A DNA stretch of 64,000 nucleotides from an uncultured Flavobacteriaceae bacterium (GTDB taxonomy: Bacteria; Bacteroidota; Bacteroidia; Flavobacteriales; Flavobacteriaceae). Below the pieces are notes generated by a model that saw nothing but the letters and a program-made list of their open reading frames with translations, had not been told where the DNA came from and made no database searches. Location: NCBI GenBank assembly GCA_943787365.1, contig CALSMD010000001.1, positions 186,001-250,000 on the forward strand, given 5' to 3'. This document shows positions 61,452-64,000 of the stretch, one piece after another (within the stretch, counting starts at the first letter, position 1; the number at the start of each line of letters is the position of its first letter). The translations under genes and the position numbers were made by a program.

Positions 61452-62822
61452 ATGGTATCTAAACCACGCATATCTAAAGGAACGCGAGATTTTTCTCCAA
61501 AGCAGTTGGCAAATCGCGACTACATTTTTAGTACCATAAAATCAAATTTTAAAAAATTTGGATTCCAGCCCATTGAAACACCGAGTTTTGAATTGGCGGA
61601 AACCTTATTGGGGAAATATGGAGAAGAAGGAGATCGCCTCATTTTTAAGATTTTAAACTCTGGCGATAAAGTCAAAAAAGCAGATTTGCAAGCCCTTGAA
61701 GATGGCAACTTAGCACGCTTTTCAAATTCACTCACAGAGAAAGCTTTGCGCTACGATCTGACTGTGCCTTTTGCACGTTATGTAGCACAATACCAAAACG
61801 ATATTGTATTCCCATTCAAACGCTATCAAATTCAACCCGTTTGGCGGGCCGATCGTCCTCAAAAAGGACGGTTTCAAGAATTTTATCAGTGTGATGCGGA
61901 TGTGGTCGGCTCCAAATCCTTATGGCAAGAAATTGAATTCATTCAACTGTATGACGCCGTTTTTTCAGATTTAAACCTAAAGGGCGTTACCATAAAAATA
62001 AACAACAGAAAAATATTAGCAGGCATCGCCGAATTGATTGGTGCTCAAGACAAGCTCATCGATTTTACGGTCGCTTTGGATAAGCTTGATAAAATAGGAG
62101 CGGAAAAAGTTAAAGAAGAAATGCTTAAAAAAGGCATCACTTCTGAAGGCATTTCTAAACTCGAACCTCTTTTTAATTTGACAGGTGATTTCTCAGATCA
62201 ATTACAATCTTTAAAATCAATTTTAAGCACTTCTACGGAAGGCATAAAAGGCGTAGAAGAACTAGAGTTTATTGCGTCTTCTGTGGCTGCATTAGGGCTT
62301 AAAACTGCCAAACTACAAATGGATGTTACCCTAGCACGGGGTCTTAATTACTACACAGGTGCTATTTTTGAAGTGGCTGCACCAGAATCTGTACAAATGG
62401 GTTCCATTGGTGGCGGTGGTCGTTACGATGACCTTACGGGTATATTTGGACTCAAAGATGTGAGTGGGGTAGGGATTAGTTTTGGATTGGACCGAATTTA
62501 TTTGGTCTTGGAAGAATTAAACTTATTTCCAACAGATAAAACACTATCCACCAAAGTACTTTTTATCAATTTTGGAACTTCAGAAAGTTTGTACAGCTTA
62601 AAAGCGATTACAGCCTTGAGATCAAAATCCATTGCCACTGAATTATATCCGGATGCTGCGAAGCTAAAAAAGCAAATGATATATTGCAACAAGCGCGAAA
62701 TACCTTATGCAGTCATGGTTGGAGAATCGGAAATAGAACAGAATAAATACTTGTTAAAAGACATGAATTCTGGGGAGCAGCAATTGGTTGCTTTAGAGGA
62801 ACTTATGAAAATCGTTTCTTAA
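61452..62822 (+). CDS. hisS: Histidyl-tRNA synthetase
   Basis: The 456-residue class II enzyme charges tRNA-His. Motif 2 is seen in QIQPVWRADRPQKGRFQEFYQCD, histidine A-type motif LARGLNYYTGAIFE near residue 300, motif 3 in GVGISFGLDRIYLVLEE and a C-terminal anticodon-binding domain. It starts MVSKPRISKGTRDFSP. It is the second gene after DUF6495. Confidence 0.97.
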   Translation: MVSKPRISKGTRDFSPKQLANRDYIFSTIKSNFKKFGFQPIETPSFELAETLLGKYGEEGDRLIFKILNSGDKVKKADLQALEDGNLARFSNSLTEKALRYDLTVPFARYVAQYQNDIVFPFKRYQIQPVWRADRPQKGRFQEFYQCDADVVGSKSLWQEIEFIQLYDAVFSDLNLKGVTIKINNRKILAGIAELIGAQDKLIDFTVALDKLDKIGAEKVKEEMLKKGITSEGISKLEPLFNLTGDFSDQLQSLKSILSTSTEGIKGVEELEFIASSVAALGLKTAKLQMDVTLARGLNYYTGAIFEVAAPESVQMGSIGGGGRYDDLTGIFGLKDVSGVGISFGLDRIYLVLEELNLFPTDKTLSTKVLFINFGTSESLYSLKAITALRSKSIATELYPDAAKLKKQMIYCNKREIPYAVMVGESEIEQNKYLLKDMNSGEQQLVALEELMKIVS

Positions 62823-62826
62823 TATT

Positions 62827-62858
62827 TTTGCAAAAAACACCTCCTTTTCTTATATTTG
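62827..62858 (+). promoter_or_regulatory. Promoter of toxin-antitoxin pair 1 (TTTG-N20-TATATTTG)
   Basis: TTTTG ends at 62830; a 20-bp spacer with ACCTCCTTTT is followed by TATATTTG at 62851-62858. Spacers of the second and third copies are of identical length and share AAAAA...CCTCTTTTCC. Confidence 0.85.
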
Positions 62859-62877
62859 GATTATAAACATTAAAAAA

Positions 62878-63069
62878 ATGACCACAATTACGATTGAAAA
62901 CGGCAAAGATCTTCCCCAAAAAACATTTAGCAATTGGGAAGAACTGCGAAATATATTGAATTTTATGGCGCTTCAGTTTAAGCAAACTAAAGAATCTTCT
63001 ACCATACCCGAAAATCTAAAAGAGAAACCATTATCAGCTTTCAACTACCTGACTGATGAAAGTTTATGA
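62878..63069 (+). CDS. Putative antitoxin of pair 1
   Basis: This 63-residue protein begins MTTITIENGKDLPQKTFSNWEELRNIL, a short beta strand and helix pattern shared with the antitoxins of pairs 2 and 3. It overlaps the downstream toxin gene by 14 bp, usual for type II systems, in which the antitoxin is made first. No named family was recognised; the antitoxin role is inferred from order and repetition. Confidence 0.65.
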   Translation: MTTITIENGKDLPQKTFSNWEELRNILNFMALQFKQTKESSTIPENLKEKPLSAFNYLTDESL

Positions 63070-63292
63070 AACTGACACAGCAGTTGCCTATTTAAAAAAG
63101 AGAGAACTCATTAAACCGTATCTCAAAGCCAAACAATACTTTGAGCAAGGACATACTCGAATGGTTAAGCTAAAACTATTACAACCTAACAAAAATAAAG
63201 AATACCAATTTAGGATAAACGATAAATATCGTGCTCGTGGTTTTTACAAAGAAAACGGTTTTTTGGTCACTGAAATATCCGACCATCAGTAA
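63056..63292 (+). CDS. RelE/ParE-like toxin of pair 1
   Basis: The 78-residue protein has the compact alpha-beta pattern of RelE/ParE toxins: N-terminal strand and helices (YLKKRELIKPYLKAKQYFEQG), then strands MVKLKLLQ, KEYQFRINDKYRARGF and FLVTEISDHQ at the C-terminus, where RelE-type proteins have R-x-x-x-Y-R and an I-x-H end. Mode of action (mRNA interferase or gyrase poison) cannot be told. It overlaps its partner's 3' end. Confidence 0.68.
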   Translation: MKVYETDTAVAYLKKRELIKPYLKAKQYFEQGHTRMVKLKLLQPNKNKEYQFRINDKYRARGFYKENGFLVTEISDHQ

Positions 63293-63326
63293 AACTTCAA
63301 GAGATATTCCCCCACCCAAACAAAAA

Positions 63327-63358
63327 TTTGCACAAAAACCCTCTTTTCCATATATTTA
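63327..63358 (+). promoter_or_regulatory. Promoter of toxin-antitoxin pair 2 (TTTG-N20-TATATTTA)
   Basis: TTTG ends at 63330 and TATATTTA covers 63351-63358, exactly 500 bp after the corresponding bases of pair 1. The final A is the only deviation from the -7 consensus. Confidence 0.75.
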
Positions 63359-63377
63359 ACTGTTAATAATAAAAAAA

Positions 63378-63569
63378 ATGACGACAATTACTATCAAAGA
63401 CGGACAAAAATTACCAAAAACTGAGTTTGGAACAATCAAAGATTTTCTAGAATGGGCTGTTGATCATTTTCAAGAAGAAATACCTTTGTCAGAAAAAACT
63501 ATCAAGAAAGCAGCAAAAGCCAAGAAAGAAATTTCATCGCCAAACTCAACTTTTAAACCGGCATTATAA
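63378..63569 (+). CDS. Putative antitoxin of pair 2
   Basis: This 63-residue protein, MTTITIKDGQKLPKTEFGTI and onward, is a paralogue of the pair 1 antitoxin. The C-terminus is Lys/Ala/Ser rich (TIKKAAKAKKEISSPNS). The stop overlaps the toxin ATG as TAATG at 63567-63571. Confidence 0.65.
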   Translation: MTTITIKDGQKLPKTEFGTIKDFLEWAVDHFQEEIPLSEKTIKKAAKAKKEISSPNSTFKPAL

Positions 63570-63805
63570 TGCTCGTGTTCGATAATGAAAATGCTCGAAA
63601 AGATTTACAAAAATTTCAATTAACCAAGCAATACAAAAAAGCTTGTGATTATATTCGTGATGACCAATATTATAAGGTTCAATTAAAACTGCGGAAACCG
63701 AAATCAAAAGGTATTTACCAGTTTAGAATTTCTAAAAAATACCGTGCCTTTGCTATCAAAAAAGAACAAACTTTATTTGTTTTTGAAATCTCCGACCATC
63801 AGTAA
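63569..63805 (+). CDS. RelE/ParE-like toxin of pair 2
   Basis: The 78-residue protein shares the pattern of the first toxin (VQLKLRKPKSKGIYQFRISKKYRAFAI ... FVFEISDHQ) but is diverged in its N-terminal helices. The pair is therefore an old duplication, with identical length and C-terminal residues. It is translationally coupled to its antitoxin. Confidence 0.68.
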   Translation: MLVFDNENARKDLQKFQLTKQYKKACDYIRDDQYYKVQLKLRKPKSKGIYQFRISKKYRAFAIKKEQTLFVFEISDHQ

Positions 63806-63813
63806 AACAAAAA

Positions 63814-63845
63814 TTTGCCCAAAAAACCTCTTTTCCGTATATTTG
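63814..63845 (+). promoter_or_regulatory. Promoter of toxin-antitoxin pair 3 (TTTG-N20-TATATTTG)
   Basis: TTTG at 63814-63817 and TATATTTG at 63838-63845 with a 20-bp spacer; consensus Bacteroidota promoter, 487 bp after that of pair 2. Confidence 0.85.
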
Positions 63846-63865
63846 GACTGTAAATAATAAAAAAA

Positions 63866-64000
63866 ATGACCACAATTACCATAAAAGAAGGCAACGCTTT
63901 ATCCCGTTCTGTATTTTGAACATTTGAAGATCTCATTGAGGAGTACTACGCTTCCAAAGGAGTTGTGTTATTACATCAAATTGATCTAGAAGACTTGCCA
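63866..64000 (+). pseudogene. Third antitoxin copy with in-frame stop, cut by window end
   Basis: The frame reads MTTITIKEGNALSRSVF, then TGA (63917-63919), then TFEDLIEEYYASKGVVLL to the window end. In pair 2 the stop position is Gly (GGA), so a single G-to-T change would give the TGA. After the stop the sequence still looks coding. Whether a toxin follows cannot be seen. Confidence 0.7.

Overview
The window comes from a low-GC member of the Flavobacteriaceae (Bacteroidota), probably marine. The evidence is promoters of the Bacteroidota form (TTG/TTTG, 19-20 bp spacer, TAnnTTTG), near-absence of Shine-Dalgarno sequences, many TonB-dependent receptors and SPI/SPII lipoproteins, a type IX secretion C-terminal domain, and Flavobacteria-typical families (DUF4199, DUF4252, DUF5777, DUF6495, DUF6580). 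No rRNA, tRNA, CRISPR array, integrase or transposase gene was seen.

Most of the window (about 1.7-55 kb) is core chromosome. It begins with fatty-acid degradation: a 3-hydroxyacyl-CoA dehydrogenase, its MarR regulator with two palindromic operators, and a long-chain acyl-CoA ligase, split by a small inserted lipoprotein gene. It continues with purL, an RsmB-type methyltransferase, an MsbA-like ABC exporter overlapping a phosphohexomutase, a GT2 glycosyltransferase with DUF4199, rpmE, a GlmU-like protein, an orphan peptide-binding lipoprotein, mtaB, a lytic transglycosylase, rpmH, and carB with two apparent 1-nt deletions. At 25.5-29.2 kb lies a secreted/periplasmic set (YceI, monohaem cytochrome, OB-fold, ankyrin, DOMON-T9SS, DUF5777 barrel). 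A cobalamin riboswitch controls btuB at 31 kb. Then come an S41 protease, an ECF sigma/anti-sigma/DUF4252 operon, purB, a glycosyltransferase, a DEAD-box helicase, rdgB, rlmH, nadC, a YihY protein, priA, a LytTR regulator lacking its phospho-acceptor aspartate, rpsF-rpsR-rplI and a large Oar-like receptor.

The most unusual region is 55.0-60.9 kb, between the Oar-like receptor and the DUF6495-hisS pair. Two modules sit in tandem. Each is bounded by the same 22-bp direct repeat (55026, 58134, 60871) and shares the same left end (202 bp) and right end (276 bp). The right end recreates the last codons of the receptor gene. Read backwards, the native locus was receptor stop, then the 22-bp core, then the hisS-operon promoter. 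The cargo differs: module 1 carries a leucine-rich-type lipoprotein, an unknown protein with a HEPN-like R-x4-H motif and a MORN/YwqK-type lipoprotein. Module 2 carries an AbiEi/AbiEii toxin-antitoxin pair and the decapitated start of a type III modification methylase. In both modules the shared end changes to unique cargo exactly at a short REP-like hairpin. No recombinase is encoded, so this looks like an integrase-less or trans-mobilised defence-cargo element using a receptor gene 3' end as its site.

The right edge (62.8-64 kb) holds a tandem array of small RelE/ParE-like toxin-antitoxin pairs, each with its own well-formed promoter. The third antitoxin has an in-frame stop. Two families of short dispersed palindromes (REP-like hairpins ending in GCGGGG, and CTGAA/TTCAG palindromes associated with a GIY-YIG nuclease gene) are scattered through the intergenic regions.
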